A DNA stretch of 10,480 nucleotides from Acidobacteriota bacterium (GCA_021805265.1 JAJZFR010000378.1:1-10480); one strand, 5' to 3'. Positions 1 through 8,172 are shown, numbered from the stretch's first letter. The notes: generated by a model from the letters alone, not told the origin. Program-made: numbers and translations.

Positions 1-1142
1 GCGGTCTGGGAGGTGAAGAGGAAGCCGTTGAAGATGGGGACCTGGATGTTGACGCCGGCGGCGCCGTACCAGGAGGGGTTGTAGTACTGGCTGTCGCCGA
101 CCGGGGTTGCGCCGACGACGCCGATGCCGTTGACGGTGGGGAGAAGCTGGTCACGCTGGGCGTGGCTGAATTTGACGTCGGCCTGATGGGTGTAGTTGTC
201 GGCCTGGAGGTCGGGGCGCTGCTGGAGGGCGAGCTGGAGGAGCGGGTCAGGGGTGAGAGCGAGTTCGGGGACGGCGTCGGCGTCGTCGATGAGGGTGTAG
301 TTCTGTGAGGTGGGCAGGGCGAGGATGCGGTTCAACTGGGCCATGGCGACGTCGGCCAGATTGTTGGCGTCGAGGAGGAAGAGTTTGGCCTGGGAGAGAT
401 TGACTTCGGCGAAGCTGAGGTCGAGGTCGGAGCGGAGCTTGCTCGCGGCGAGTGCGGAGATCTGGTCGCGGACGGCCTGGAGTGCGGCGAGGTTCTGAGT
501 GGCGACCTGAACGGTGGCCTGGGCTTCCAGTGTGTTGTAGAAGGCTACGTCGGTGGTGAGTGCGATCTGGTCGAGGGTGGCGACGGCGTTGGCGGAGCTG
601 GCGCGAGACTGGAGCGCGGAGGTAGCGACGAGGTTGTTGGTGCGCCCGAAGTCGGTGATCAACTGGGTGAGCTGAAGGCCGGCACCGAAGTGGTTGAGCA
701 TGCGGGAGGAGTCGAGGGTGCCTGCGGAGAGGCGGGATCCCTGTTCGGCGGCTACGCCGGTAGCGCTGCCGTTGAGAGTGGGCAGGTAAGCGGCGCGAGA
801 CTCGCGGATGACCTGTTTCTGGGCGAGGGCAAGGAGGTTGTACTCGGAGATGCGGGGGTTGTTTTTGATGGCGAGCTGCTCGGCCTGTTTGCGGGTGAGG
901 GTCTGGCCGGAGGGACCGTTGATGTGAGAGGCGGCAGAGTCCGCCGGGGTCATCTGGTCGAGGGAGATTCTGGTGGACGAGAGAGTAGCCGGCTGAGGTT
1001 GCGGCGAGGCGGGCAGAGCCGGATTGGAGGGAGCGGCCAGCGGCTCGGCGAGAAGCGCGGGTTGGAGCGCGGGCTGGAAGGCGAGCACGGATGCTAACAC
1101 GGATGCGAGCAGGAGCGCGAACTGGTTGTTTGACTTAGCCAT
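1..1142 (-). CDS. TolC-family outer-membrane efflux channel (partial, C-terminus off the left edge)
   Basis: The outer-membrane duct of a tripartite efflux pump, completing the route from the RND transporter encoded just upstream. The frame is open from the ATG at 1142 to the window edge, giving 380 codons; no stop is seen. Residues 1-32 look like a Sec signal peptide (MAKSNNQ, then a long Leu/Ala/Val stretch), with no lipobox Cys, followed by a Pro/Ala-rich linker to about residue 56. Family hallmarks are the first helical repeat with LITDFGRTNN (161-170), long Ala/Gln/Leu-rich coiled-coil helices (about 170-275), and the start of the second repeat with ALQQRPDLQA (305-314). Usual family length is about 420-500, so roughly the last quarter is missing. 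The start is supported by GGAGGTGG a few bases upstream and overlaps the end of the RND gene by 8 bases (ATGGCTAA), which suggests translational coupling. Substrate cannot be read from the sequence. Confidence 0.92.
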   Translation of the reverse strand, partial: MAKSNNQFALLLASVLASVLAFQPALQPALLAEPLAAPSNPALPASPQPQPATLSSTRISLDQMTPADSAASHINGPSGQTLTRKQAEQLAIKNNPRISEYNLLALAQKQVIRESRAAYLPTLNGSATGVAAEQGSRLSAGTLDSSRMLNHFGAGLQLTQLITDFGRTNNLVATSALQSRASSANAVATLDQIALTTDVAFYNTLEAQATVQVATQNLAALQAVRDQISALAASKLRSDLDLSFAEVNLSQAKLFLLDANNLADVAMAQLNRILALPTSQNYTLIDDADAVPELALTPDPLLQLALQQRPDLQADNYTHQADVKFSHAQRDQLLPTVNGIGVVGATPVGDSQYYNPSWYGAAGVNIQVPIFNGFLFTSQT

Positions 1143-4100
1143 GAGCCACCTCCGGGTTGTTTTCCGCTTCGAGCGCCTCTTCCTTGCGGTGCATGAGGTA
1201 GTAGGCGGAAGGGACGAGGAAGACGGTGACGACACCGGAAACGGTGAGGCCGCCGAGGATGGAGCGAGCAAGCGGAGCGTACTGTTCGCTGCCCGGTTCG
1301 AGAGCGAGGGCCATGGGAATAAGTCCGAGAACGGTTGCGAGTGTGGTCATGAGAATAGGCCGGAGGCGAACCTTGCAGGCTTCGGCGAGGGCTTTCTTGA
1401 GGGGATGTCCGAGCGAGCGGAGGGTTCCGACAAACTCGACGATGAGGATGCTGTCAGAGACGACGATGCCGGTCATCATGATGACGCCCATGAGGGACAT
1501 GACGTTGAGGGTGGTACCGGTGATGAGGAGGAAGAGGATGACGCCGGACATGCCGGGGGGGATGGCGAGGAGAATGATGAAGGGATCAGAGAAGGAAGCG
1601 AACTGGGCCATGAGGATGAGGTAGACAAGGACAATGGCGAGGACGAGTCCGATGGCGAAGCTGCCGAAGACCTCCTGCATGTCAGTGACGGCACCGGAGA
1701 CCTTGACGGTGACACCGCGCGGGGCGGGCATTCCGTCAAGGAGCTTGTTGACCTGATCGTTGATGGTGGTGAGGTTTTCGCTCTTGGGCTGGATGTAGAC
1801 GTCGTAGCTTCGTCGCAACTGGTAGTGATCGACCTCGGTCGGGGTGTCGATGGGGACGACGTTGGCGATGGCTTCAAGAGGTGTTGTGGTCTTGTTGTCT
1901 CGCGAGCGGAGGGGGATTTCCTTGAAGTCGGTGAGGGTTTTGATCTCGTTTTCGGGGTACTGGACGCTGAGGAAGTAGTTGTTTCCTGTTTTTGGATCGA
2001 CCCAGAAGGTGGGAGCGATCTGGGAGTCTGAGGTGAGGGCTGTGATGACGTTATCGACGGCGTCCTCGACGGAGATGTTTTCGAGGCCTGCCTGTTCTCG
2101 GTTGATGTCGAGGCGGAGGCCGGGGTAGCTGAGGTCCTGTGGGATGAGGACGTCGTTGACGGTGTCGAGCTTTCGGACGGCAGTGGCGACGCGTGTGGCG
2201 TACTGGAATCCTGATTCGAGGTCAGCGCTGCCGACGCGAATGTCTATGGGAGCGGGCTTGCCCTGGTTGACGACGGAATCGACGAGGCCGCCGGTCTGGA
2301 AGTAGACGCCGATCTCGGGGAAGTCCTTGGCGAATTTTTCGCGGACGCGCTGCATGTAGACGAAGCTGCTGACCTTGTGGTCCTCCTGAAGACTGACCTG
2401 GATGAATCCGGTGTGCATGGCGGAGTTCGAGGTGTAGATGGCGGAGAGATCGGGGGTGACGCCGATGTTGGTGACGATCATGTTCATGTCGTCTTTGCTG
2501 ACGATGTGGCGGATGTCGTTTTCCATCATGGCGGCGTACTCGTCGGTGACTTCGAGTCTGGTTCCCGGCGGGGCTTTGAAGTTGACGACGAACTGGCCGG
2601 GATCGGTGCGTGGGAAAAATGCCTTGCCGAGGACGGGGAAGAGTCCGAAGCTGAAGATGACGAAGGCGGAGAATCCGACGACGACGATTACAGGCTTGTC
2701 GAGACAGACGATGATGGCGCGGTCGTAGGCGTGCTGTAGTTTTTCAAACTGGGCGTTGAAGCCGATGACGATGCGCTGGAAGAGGTTGACTTTGTGTTGG
2801 GAATGGGCGGGGTTGTGCTCGGCCTCGAAGAGGTCTTCTTCGGCTTCAATGGGATTGGCGGCGTGGTGGCCGACGTTTTTGATGAAGGTGGCGCAGAAGA
2901 GCGGTACGACGGTCATGGCGACGACGTAGGAGGAGAGTAGCGCCAGCACGACGGCCAGGGCGAGAGCGGTGAAGAGGTATTTGCTGACGCCTGCCAGGAG
3001 GATGACTGGGAAGAAGACGATGCTTGTGCTGGCGGTGGCGGCGAGGACGGCGAGCTGGACTTCCTTGCCGCCGTTGACGGAGGCGTCGCGGGGCGACTCG
3101 CCCATCTCCATGTGTCGGAAGATGTTTTCGAGTACGACGACGGAGTTGTCGATGAGTCTGGACAGGGCGAGGGCGATGCCGCCGAGGACCATGGTGTTGA
3201 TGGTGCTGGCGCCGAGGTTGAGGGCGATGAATGCAGTGAGGCAGGAGATGGGAATGGAGAGCATGACCGAGACGGTCGCGCGGACGTTGCCGAGGAAGAG
3301 CAGGATCATGGTCGCGGTGAGAAAGAGACCGATGGTGCCCTCGTTGATGACATTCTTGACGGCGATTTTGACGAAGACGGACTGGTCGAAGACGACGGCG
3401 GTCTTGAGCTGCTCGGGCACGTCGAGGAGGTGGGTGATGGCTTCGCGGATGCCGTTGACGATGGAGATGGTGTTGGAGTCGCCGCCCTGTTTGAGAACGG
3501 GGATGTAGACGGAGTGCTGCCCGTCGACGCGGACGATGTTGTACTGGAGCGCGCCGGAGTCCTTGGCTTCGCCGATGTCGTGGACGCGGACGACGGATTT
3601 GACGGTGGGGGAGAAGTCGGTCTTGACCGGCATGTCGTTCATGCGGTGGACGATGTCTTCCTGGCTGTTGGCGTAGATGTTGTAGTCTTTGGTGCCGATG
3701 CGGACGTCGCCTGCGGGAAGGATGAGGTTGGTTTTGTTGATGGCCTTGACGACATCCATGACCGACATTTCATGGGCTTCGAGCTTGAGCGGATCGACGT
3801 AGATCTGGATCTGTCGGTATGTGCCGCCATAGGGCTGAGGGACGGACGCGCCGGGCACGCTGGCGACCTGGTTGCGGACCTCGAACTGGGCGAGGTCCTT
3901 GAGCTGAACTTCGTTGAGTCCCTTGCCTTCGAGGGTGATGAGGCAGACGGGAAGGTTGGAGGCATCGAAGGATAGAACGACGGGCGGGAGCGTACCGGGC
4001 GGGAGACGTCGAAGATCGGCCAGCGCCAGGCCGGAGATGCTGCTGACGGCGGCGTTGGGATCGGTTCCCGGCTGGAAGTAGACCTTGATGAGGCTGACGC

Positions 4101-4353
4101 CGGTGAGGGAGCGGGATTCAATGTGTTCGATGTTGCTGCCGAGGGTGAAGAAACGCTCGTAGGTGTCGGTGATGTCTGCCTCGATCTGTTCGGGGGGCAT
4201 ACCGGCATAGAAGGTGGCGACGACGACGACGGGGATGTTGATCTCAGGAAAGAGATCGACGGGCATACGGGCGACGGTGGTGATGCCGACGACGACCACC
4301 ATGAGACAGAACATGAGGATGAAGAAGGGATAGCGAATGGCGAAGGATGACAT
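1135..4353 (-). CDS. RND-family multidrug/solvent efflux transporter (HAE-1/AcrB-like)
   Basis: Inner-membrane proton-driven exporter, 1072 aa, the normal size for AcrB-like pumps (about 1030-1070). The family layout is present: TM1 at about 10-28, a first periplasmic porter/docking loop (about 30-335), TM2-6 (about 336-490), a cytoplasmic linker rich in Glu/His (about 495-525), TM7 (about 552-575), a second periplasmic loop (about 576-895), and TM8-12 (about 896-1055). Recognisable motifs are MPVDLFPEI (30-38), LIDNSVVVLENIFRHME (400-416, TM4), GIVVSDSILIVEF (962-974, TM10) and RLRPILMTTLA (996-1006, TM11). Against AcrB, the paired TM4 aspartates are Asp402-Asn403, and the TM10 Lys-Asn pair is Ser966-Asp967; the TM11 Arg and Thr (Arg996, Thr1003) are kept. 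This unusual relay is treated as a finding. The start ATG overlaps the preceding gene's stop (TAATG), with AGGAGG nine bases upstream. HAE-1 type is favoured over metal-exporting CusA because no Met-rich metal path is obvious. Confidence 0.95.
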   Translation of the reverse strand: MSSFAIRYPFFILMFCLMVVVVGITTVARMPVDLFPEINIPVVVVATFYAGMPPEQIEADITDTYERFFTLGSNIEHIESRSLTGVSLIKVYFQPGTDPNAAVSSISGLALADLRRLPPGTLPPVVLSFDASNLPVCLITLEGKGLNEVQLKDLAQFEVRNQVASVPGASVPQPYGGTYRQIQIYVDPLKLEAHEMSVMDVVKAINKTNLILPAGDVRIGTKDYNIYANSQEDIVHRMNDMPVKTDFSPTVKSVVRVHDIGEAKDSGALQYNIVRVDGQHSVYIPVLKQGGDSNTISIVNGIREAITHLLDVPEQLKTAVVFDQSVFVKIAVKNVINEGTIGLFLTATMILLFLGNVRATVSVMLSIPISCLTAFIALNLGASTINTMVLGGIALALSRLIDNSVVVLENIFRHMEMGESPRDASVNGGKEVQLAVLAATASTSIVFFPVILLAGVSKYLFTALALAVVLALLSSYVVAMTVVPLFCATFIKNVGHHAANPIEAEEDLFEAEHNPAHSQHKVNLFQRIVIGFNAQFEKLQHAYDRAIIVCLDKPVIVVVGFSAFVIFSFGLFPVLGKAFFPRTDPGQFVVNFKAPPGTRLEVTDEYAAMMENDIRHIVSKDDMNMIVTNIGVTPDLSAIYTSNSAMHTGFIQVSLQEDHKVSSFVYMQRVREKFAKDFPEIGVYFQTGGLVDSVVNQGKPAPIDIRVGSADLESGFQYATRVATAVRKLDTVNDVLIPQDLSYPGLRLDINREQAGLENISVEDAVDNVITALTSDSQIAPTFWVDPKTGNNYFLSVQYPENEIKTLTDFKEIPLRSRDNKTTTPLEAIANVVPIDTPTEVDHYQLRRSYDVYIQPKSENLTTINDQVNKLLDGMPAPRGVTVKVSGAVTDMQEVFGSFAIGLVLAIVLVYLILMAQFASFSDPFIILLAIPPGMSGVILFLLITGTTLNVMSLMGVIMMTGIVVSDSILIVEFVGTLRSLGHPLKKALAEACKVRLRPILMTTLATVLGLIPMALALEPGSEQYAPLARSILGGLTVSGVVTVFLVPSAYYLMHRKEEALEAENNPEVAHG

Positions 4354-5579
4354 TACTTGCCTTCCTCCTGAGCCGTGGTGGGAATAAAGGCAGGGTGAGG
4401 ATCGATGAGGTCACCCTCGCGGTAGTCGTCCTGACCGGCGGCGATGACGGTTTCGCCGGGCTTGAGTCCGGTGAGGACCTGGGTTTCATTGGCGGTCTGG
4501 ATGCCGACGGTGACGATGCGTTTTTCAACGTGGTTGGAGGAGTCCACGACAAGGATGTAGTAGGAGTTTCCGCTGGTGACGACGGCCTGGCTGGGGACGT
4601 AGATGGCGTTGTGCTGGGTCTGTAGCTGGAAGGTGGTCTCGGCGTACATTCCGGTGGTGAGGGTGAGTTTGGGGTTGGGAACATCGACCTCGGTGAGCAT
4701 GGTGCGGGTGGAGGGATCGAGGGCACGGGTGAAGCGGATGATCTTGCCGGGGAAGTCCTTCCCTGTAGCGTCAACGTGGACAGTGACGTCGCCGCCGATC
4801 TTGATGTAGGGTACGTCGGACTCGGGGATGGGCATTCGGAGCCGGAGCAGATCGCTCTGGGCGACCTTGACGACGGGCATGGCCTGAGTGTTCGAGTCGG
4901 TGCCCGCCTGGACGAGAGCGCCGGTGTCAGCATAGCGGAAGGTGACGACGCCGTTGAAGGGGGAGACGATGTCAGTGTAGGCGTAGAGAGCGGCGACGCG
5001 GTCAGCGTTGGAGCGGGCGAGGCTCAACTGCTGCTGGGCAGCCTCATAGGATGCCTGGGCGACATCGATCTTGGCGGCGGCTTCGAGGTCGCGTGCCTGG
5101 TAGTCGTCGATCTCCTGCTGTGCGATGAGGCCGGGGCGCTCTTTGGCGGCTTCGGCGAGTCGGGTGAAGTTGAGATGAATGGCGGTGTAGGCGGCCTGAG
5201 CGTGAGCGACCTCGTTGCCTTCGCGGACGACCTCGGACTGGGCGTGCTGGACGGCGGCTTTGGTCTCAGCCAACTGGTCGCGCAGCTCGGGGACTTCGAG
5301 GCGCGCCATGACCTCGTTGGTGTGGACAATATCGCCGATATCGACCTTGATCCACTTGACGTAGCCGGCGACCTTGGCGTGTACTTCAACATCCTGATAG
5401 GGGATGAACTGGCCGGCGACGGCAAGCTGGGCGGTAAGGTCGCCCTGGGTTGCGGTGGTGACGGCGGCGGTTCGTGCCTTTTCGGGTGGTGCCTGTTTTT
5501 TGCCGTTGCGGAGGACAACAACGGCAACCACAACCGCTACGACGAGCAGAATAATCCAAAACGAACGCTTGCGAAACAC
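4353..5579 (-). CDS. RND efflux periplasmic adaptor (membrane fusion protein, HlyD/AcrA family)
   Basis: Periplasmic adaptor linking the RND transporter to the TolC-type channel, 408 aa from the chosen start. Residues 6-23 form one very hydrophobic N-terminal segment (mostly Val/Ile/Leu) preceded by RKR; there is no lipobox Cys, so it is probably anchored by a transmembrane helix rather than a lipid. Order of domains: first lipoyl half with VHAKVAGYVKWIKVDIGD (67-84), alpha-helical hairpin rich in Ala/Gln/Glu (about 98-200), second lipoyl half with IVSPFNGVVTFR (204-215), beta-barrel (about 240-320), and membrane-proximal domain with IYVPSQAVV (326-334). The start is set at the GTG at 5579 because AAAGGTGG lies five bases upstream and translation then begins just before the hydrophobic anchor. 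An in-frame TTG at 5645 would add 22 residues (three Cys, no hydrophobic segment) and looks spurious. The stop overlaps the next ATG by one base. The family has about 350-430 residues, so this is full length. Confidence 0.93.
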   Translation of the reverse strand: MFRKRSFWIILLVVAVVVAVVVLRNGKKQAPPEKARTAAVTTATQGDLTAQLAVAGQFIPYQDVEVHAKVAGYVKWIKVDIGDIVHTNEVMARLEVPELRDQLAETKAAVQHAQSEVVREGNEVAHAQAAYTAIHLNFTRLAEAAKERPGLIAQQEIDDYQARDLEAAAKIDVAQASYEAAQQQLSLARSNADRVAALYAYTDIVSPFNGVVTFRYADTGALVQAGTDSNTQAMPVVKVAQSDLLRLRMPIPESDVPYIKIGGDVTVHVDATGKDFPGKIIRFTRALDPSTRTMLTEVDVPNPKLTLTTGMYAETTFQLQTQHNAIYVPSQAVVTSGNSYYILVVDSSNHVEKRIVTVGIQTANETQVLTGLKPGETVIAAGQDDYREGDLIDPHPAFIPTTAQEEGK

Positions 5580-5671
5580 GAGACCACCTTTCAGAACAGG
5601 GCATTCCAGAAGAGTTGGCGGATGGGAGCAAGAACAAGCGGGCAACCATCAACACCAGAGAAGCGAGGGAA

Positions 5672-6043
5672 TCAGGCGAGGAGAGGCGGCGGACGGGAGT
5701 GGCGCAGGGTGTCTGCCGAGGAAGCGTGGTCCGGGAGTGGTTCACGAGGCAGGCCGAAGCGCCAGGCGGCGAAGATTGGCGTGAGAGCTGCCGAGGGGAA
5801 CGCATCCGAGAGGGCGGACGCCGGGAGTGTGCCATCAGGAGAGCCGGAACGGTGGCTTGGGTCGAGGAGGCAGATGCGGTGGGCGAGCAGCCGAGCGGGC
5901 GGGATGGAGGTCTGGCTGGTCTGGGGGGCGGAGTAGAGGGAAATCTTGTATCCAACGCCCCAGGTGAGAATGGCGGCGATGAGCATGAGGACGAAGAGCC
6001 GAGCGCCTGGTGTGGAGCCAGCGCTTCGCGTCGGGATGGTCAT
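5672..6043 (-). CDS. Small putative single-helix membrane protein of unknown function
   Basis: A 123-residue reading frame of unknown function on the same strand as the efflux genes, ending 92 bases before the adaptor start. Residues 15-37 (RLFVLMLIAAILTWGVGYKISLY) form one convincing membrane segment, preceded by a short basic and polar N-terminus; the rest is Pro/Ser/Ala-rich and has no motif I recognise, with a weak second hydrophobic patch near 83-96. The start is the ATG at 6043, preceded by AGGCGAGGCGG about five bases away. An in-frame ATG 36 bases further upstream has no such site. The frame stays open far into araB, so openness alone is weak evidence at this GC content; the membrane segment, ribosome site and position argue for a real gene. 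It could be the first gene of the efflux operon. The C-terminal half is the least protein-like part. Confidence 0.5.
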   Translation of the reverse strand: MTIPTRSAGSTPGARLFVLMLIAAILTWGVGYKISLYSAPQTSQTSIPPARLLAHRICLLDPSHRSGSPDGTLPASALSDAFPSAALTPIFAAWRFGLPREPLPDHASSADTLRHSRPPPLLA

Positions 6044-6347
6044 TGGGCCGCCTCGCCTCAGGTGAGTTGCATTCATGGTAACGAAAGTGGAGTGAAGCTG
6101 CCACGCTTCCTGACTGCGCTGGTAACGAATTCCCTGGCCGAGATTTCCAATGATCCGGAAATGGTGAAAGCGGGAGTTGGCAACGCGCTGGTTAGGGTCG
6201 GTGGCTTGCCTTACACCTTGCTCCGATGCCGGAAATCGCCGCGGCGTTGCATGGGGCGGGGTATTTTTGCGGTGAAAGGACGGGATCAAGGGAGGTTTGT
6301 GGCGGCAGGGGGTTCCATATTGGCGGCGAATCGTCAGGGGTGAATCG
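6044..6347. other. Intergenic region before the efflux operon, with repeated TGGTAACGAA sites
   Basis: These 304 bases separate the araB stop from the small membrane protein. No gene on either strand is supported. A 10-base word, TGGTAACGAA, occurs twice in the same orientation at 6076-6085 and 6120-6129, start to start 44 bases, and the core GGTAACGA recurs inverted at 6345-6352 over the araB stop. The promoter of the efflux genes should lie here if araB does not read through, but no convincing sigma-70 -35/-10 pair is visible: the best minus-strand words, TTGGAA and CGTTAC spaced by 17, are poor. No clear Rho-independent terminator follows araB. Confidence 0.4.
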
Positions 6348-7928
6348 TTACCGGGCAATGGCCTGAGCGGCGAGGTTGCGGAGCGCGGGGAGAATGAGAC
6401 CCATGTTCGCTGGCGGGGATTGGCGGGAGCCGAGGGCGAAGTAGGCGTTCTGGTAGTGGTCAAAGAGTTGCTGGTAGACGCGGGCGGCTTCCGGCTGGGG
6501 TTCGACGACGCGCAGGGGCAGGCAGACGGCCTCTTGCGCGGCTTCGATGGTGGGGTAGACACCTGCGGCGAGGAGGGCGAAGATGCCGGAGCCGAGGCTG
6601 GTGGGAACTCCGGCGGGGACGAGGACGGGCTTGTTGAGGACGTTGGCGTAGACCTGATTGAGGACCTCGTTTTTCTGGGGAATGCCGCCGGCGTTGATGA
6701 CGCGATCGACGCGGACGCCGTGGCTGGCCATGCGTTCGAGGATGATGCGGGTGTGCATGGCGGTGCCTTCAATGGCGGCGAAGAGTTCGTCCTGGGCGGT
6801 GTGGAGGAGATTCCAGCCGAGGGTGACGCCGCCGAGTTCCGGATTGACGAGGACGGTGCGGTCGCCGTTGTCCCAGGCGAGTCGAAGGAGTCCGGTCTGG
6901 GCGGGGCGGTATGTTTCCAGGCCGGCGGAGAGCGCGGCGACGGTCGTGTTGGCGCGGCGTGCGATGGCCTCGAAGATGTCTCCCGTGGCGGAGAGACCGG
7001 CCTCGATGCCGGTGAAGCCGGGGTGAACGCTGCCGGGGACGACGCCGCAGACGCCGGGGACGAGCTGGGGTTCGCGAGCCATGGCGATGATGCAGGTGGA
7101 GGTGCCGACGACGTTGACGACATCGCCCTCGCGGATGTGGGAGCCGATGGCGTCCCAGTGGGCATCGAAGGCTCCGACGGGGATGGGGATGCCGGCGTGG
7201 AGTCCCAGTTGGCTGGCCCAGTAGGGCGAGAGGTGGCCGGCGAGATGGTCCGAGGTGAGAACTTCACTGGCGAGTTTTTCCCGGATGCCAGCGAAGAGAG
7301 AATCGACGGCGAGGAGGAATTCCTCAGGCGGGTAGCCGCCCCAGCGGGGATTCCAGAGCCATTTGTGGCCCATGGAGCAGACGCTTCGGCGGAGTTTGGC
7401 GGGGTCTGTGACGCCGGCGAGGGTGGCGGCGACCATGTCGCAGTGTTCGAGGGCGGTGGCGAACTGGCTGCGGCGGTCGGGGTTGTGGCGGAGCCAGTGG
7501 AGGAGCTTGGCGAATCCCCACTCGTGGGAGTAGACGCCGCCGCACCAGTGGATGGCTTCGAGGCCGAGCGCGTGGGCTTTGGCGGTGATCTCCTCGGCTT
7601 CGGCCTTGGCGCGATGGTCGCACCAGAGGTAGTATTCGCCGAGGGGCTGAAGGTCGCAATCGACGGGGATAACGCTGGAGCCGGTGGTGTCGAGGGCGAG
7701 CGCGACGATGCCTTCGCCCGCGACGCCGGTCTGATCGAGGACGGCGCGCATGGCTTTGACGAGGGCCTTCATCTGGTCGTGGTGGGACTGTGTGGCGTAG
7801 TCGGGGTCTTCGCGGCGGCGATGGAGGGGATATTCGGCGGAGGCGGTGCCGATGGGTCCGCGGTGGCTGTGGACGAGGGTGACGCGGACGCTGAGGGTGC
7901 CAAAGTCAACTCCGGCTACAAGCGGCAT
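6348..7928 (-). CDS. araB: L-ribulokinase (FGGY sugar kinase family)
   Basis: Cytoplasmic ATP-dependent kinase that phosphorylates L-ribulose to L-ribulose 5-phosphate, the second step of L-arabinose breakdown after AraA and before AraD. Length is 526 aa, against about 540-570 for typical AraB. N-terminal FGGY domain: GVDFGTLSVR (6-15, phosphate-binding loop), ALDTTGSS (78-85), YLWCDHRA (100-107), then GGVYSHEW (130-137) and GHKWLWNPRWGG (187-198). Hinge and second domain: GAFDAHWDAIG (252-262) with Asp255 the likely catalytic base, VVGTSTCIIA (273-282), GIEAGLSATGDIF (307-319), AGGIPQKNEVLNQVYANVLN (413-432) and SLGSGIFALLAAG (444-456). The GHKWLW, GTSTC and GxEAGxSAxGDI words match AraB better than xylulokinase or glycerol kinase. 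AGGAG lies seven bases before the ATG. Neither araA nor araD is in the window, so this gene is away from, or at the end of, its usual partners. Confidence 0.92.
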   Translation of the reverse strand: MPLVAGVDFGTLSVRVTLVHSHRGPIGTASAEYPLHRRREDPDYATQSHHDQMKALVKAMRAVLDQTGVAGEGIVALALDTTGSSVIPVDCDLQPLGEYYLWCDHRAKAEAEEITAKAHALGLEAIHWCGGVYSHEWGFAKLLHWLRHNPDRRSQFATALEHCDMVAATLAGVTDPAKLRRSVCSMGHKWLWNPRWGGYPPEEFLLAVDSLFAGIREKLASEVLTSDHLAGHLSPYWASQLGLHAGIPIPVGAFDAHWDAIGSHIREGDVVNVVGTSTCIIAMAREPQLVPGVCGVVPGSVHPGFTGIEAGLSATGDIFEAIARRANTTVAALSAGLETYRPAQTGLLRLAWDNGDRTVLVNPELGGVTLGWNLLHTAQDELFAAIEGTAMHTRIILERMASHGVRVDRVINAGGIPQKNEVLNQVYANVLNKPVLVPAGVPTSLGSGIFALLAAGVYPTIEAAQEAVCLPLRVVEPQPEAARVYQQLFDHYQNAYFALGSRQSPPANMGLILPALRNLAAQAIAR

Positions 7929-7977
7929 GGGTGGCTCCTGGGAGGTTGCGCGGAAACAGGATGGGGGCGCAGGGTAA

Positions 7978-8005
7978 AGTCTAGATCATTTTCGCTCATT
8001 GTCTA
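7978..8005 (-). promoter_or_regulatory. Possible sigma-70-like promoter of araB
   Basis: On the minus strand TAGACA (8005-8000) and TAGACT (7983-7978) are separated by 16 bases and lie about 50 bases before the araB start. Each resembles the -35 or -10 consensus in four of six positions, so this is a plausible but unproven promoter. The dyad at 8006-8026 abuts the -35 box, where a repressor or activator could act. Confidence 0.3.
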
Positions 8006-8026
8006 CACGGACGGGAGTTGTCCGTG
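8006..8026. promoter_or_regulatory. Inverted repeat CACGGAC-N7-GTCCGTG, possible operator
   Basis: A perfect 7-bp inverted repeat with a 7-base centre, immediately upstream of the candidate -35 box of araB. The centre-to-centre spacing of 14 bases suits a dimeric DNA-binding protein. It could equally form an RNA hairpin if transcribed from further upstream. No regulator gene is in the window, so the binding protein is unknown. Confidence 0.35.
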
Positions 8027-8172
8027 GGGCTTTTCATTGAGGAGAGGCCACGCCGAGAGGGTTTCCGCTATCTGCACCGGGAGCGACAATGCTCCAACGG
8101 ATGGTTGGTTGGGCTGTTATTGCACGATTGTTTTGTTGCAGCTGCGCTGGATTGACAGGGTAGCGGCTTAGA

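Larger units (their letters stand above)
7929..8172. other. Divergent control region upstream of araB
   Basis: No gene is supported between the araB start and the hairpin repeats that precede rlmH. On the minus strand it holds the araB ribosome site, a possible promoter (7978-8005) and a dyad (8006-8026). A second short dyad, GGAGC-N6-GCTCC, lies at 8080-8095. On the plus strand there is a perfect TTGACA at 8152-8157, but the hexamer 17 bases downstream (TAGGGA) is a poor -10, so a rlmH promoter is only suggested. Together with the repeats at 8173-8420 this makes a gap of 506 bases between the two divergent genes. Confidence 0.4.

Noticed and set aside
1024..2031. Plus-strand open frame opposite the RND gene, with others at 3112-3975 and 4776-5936
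   Set aside because: Same acidic, Gly-rich mirror composition; they lie opposite well-supported efflux genes and have no recognisable domains or convincing ribosome sites.
1135..4353. CusA-type heavy-metal exporter
   Set aside because: No Met-rich periplasmic or transmembrane metal path is apparent, and the motifs fit the HAE-1 drug/solvent exporters better.
5580..5645. TTG start at 5645 for the adaptor protein
   Set aside because: It adds a Cys-rich stretch that includes the ribosome site AAAGGTGG of the better GTG start at 5579.
5672..7267. A 531-codon minus-strand frame across araB and the intergenic region
   Set aside because: Most of it is a Pro/Ser/Arg-rich shadow of araB in another frame. 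Only its last 123 codons (from 6043) have gene-like features and are annotated separately.
6297..8171. Long plus-strand open frame (624 codons) opposite araB
   Set aside because: It is Gly/Asp/Glu-rich antisense sequence with no domain, produced by the high GC third positions of araB, which has a full set of family motifs.
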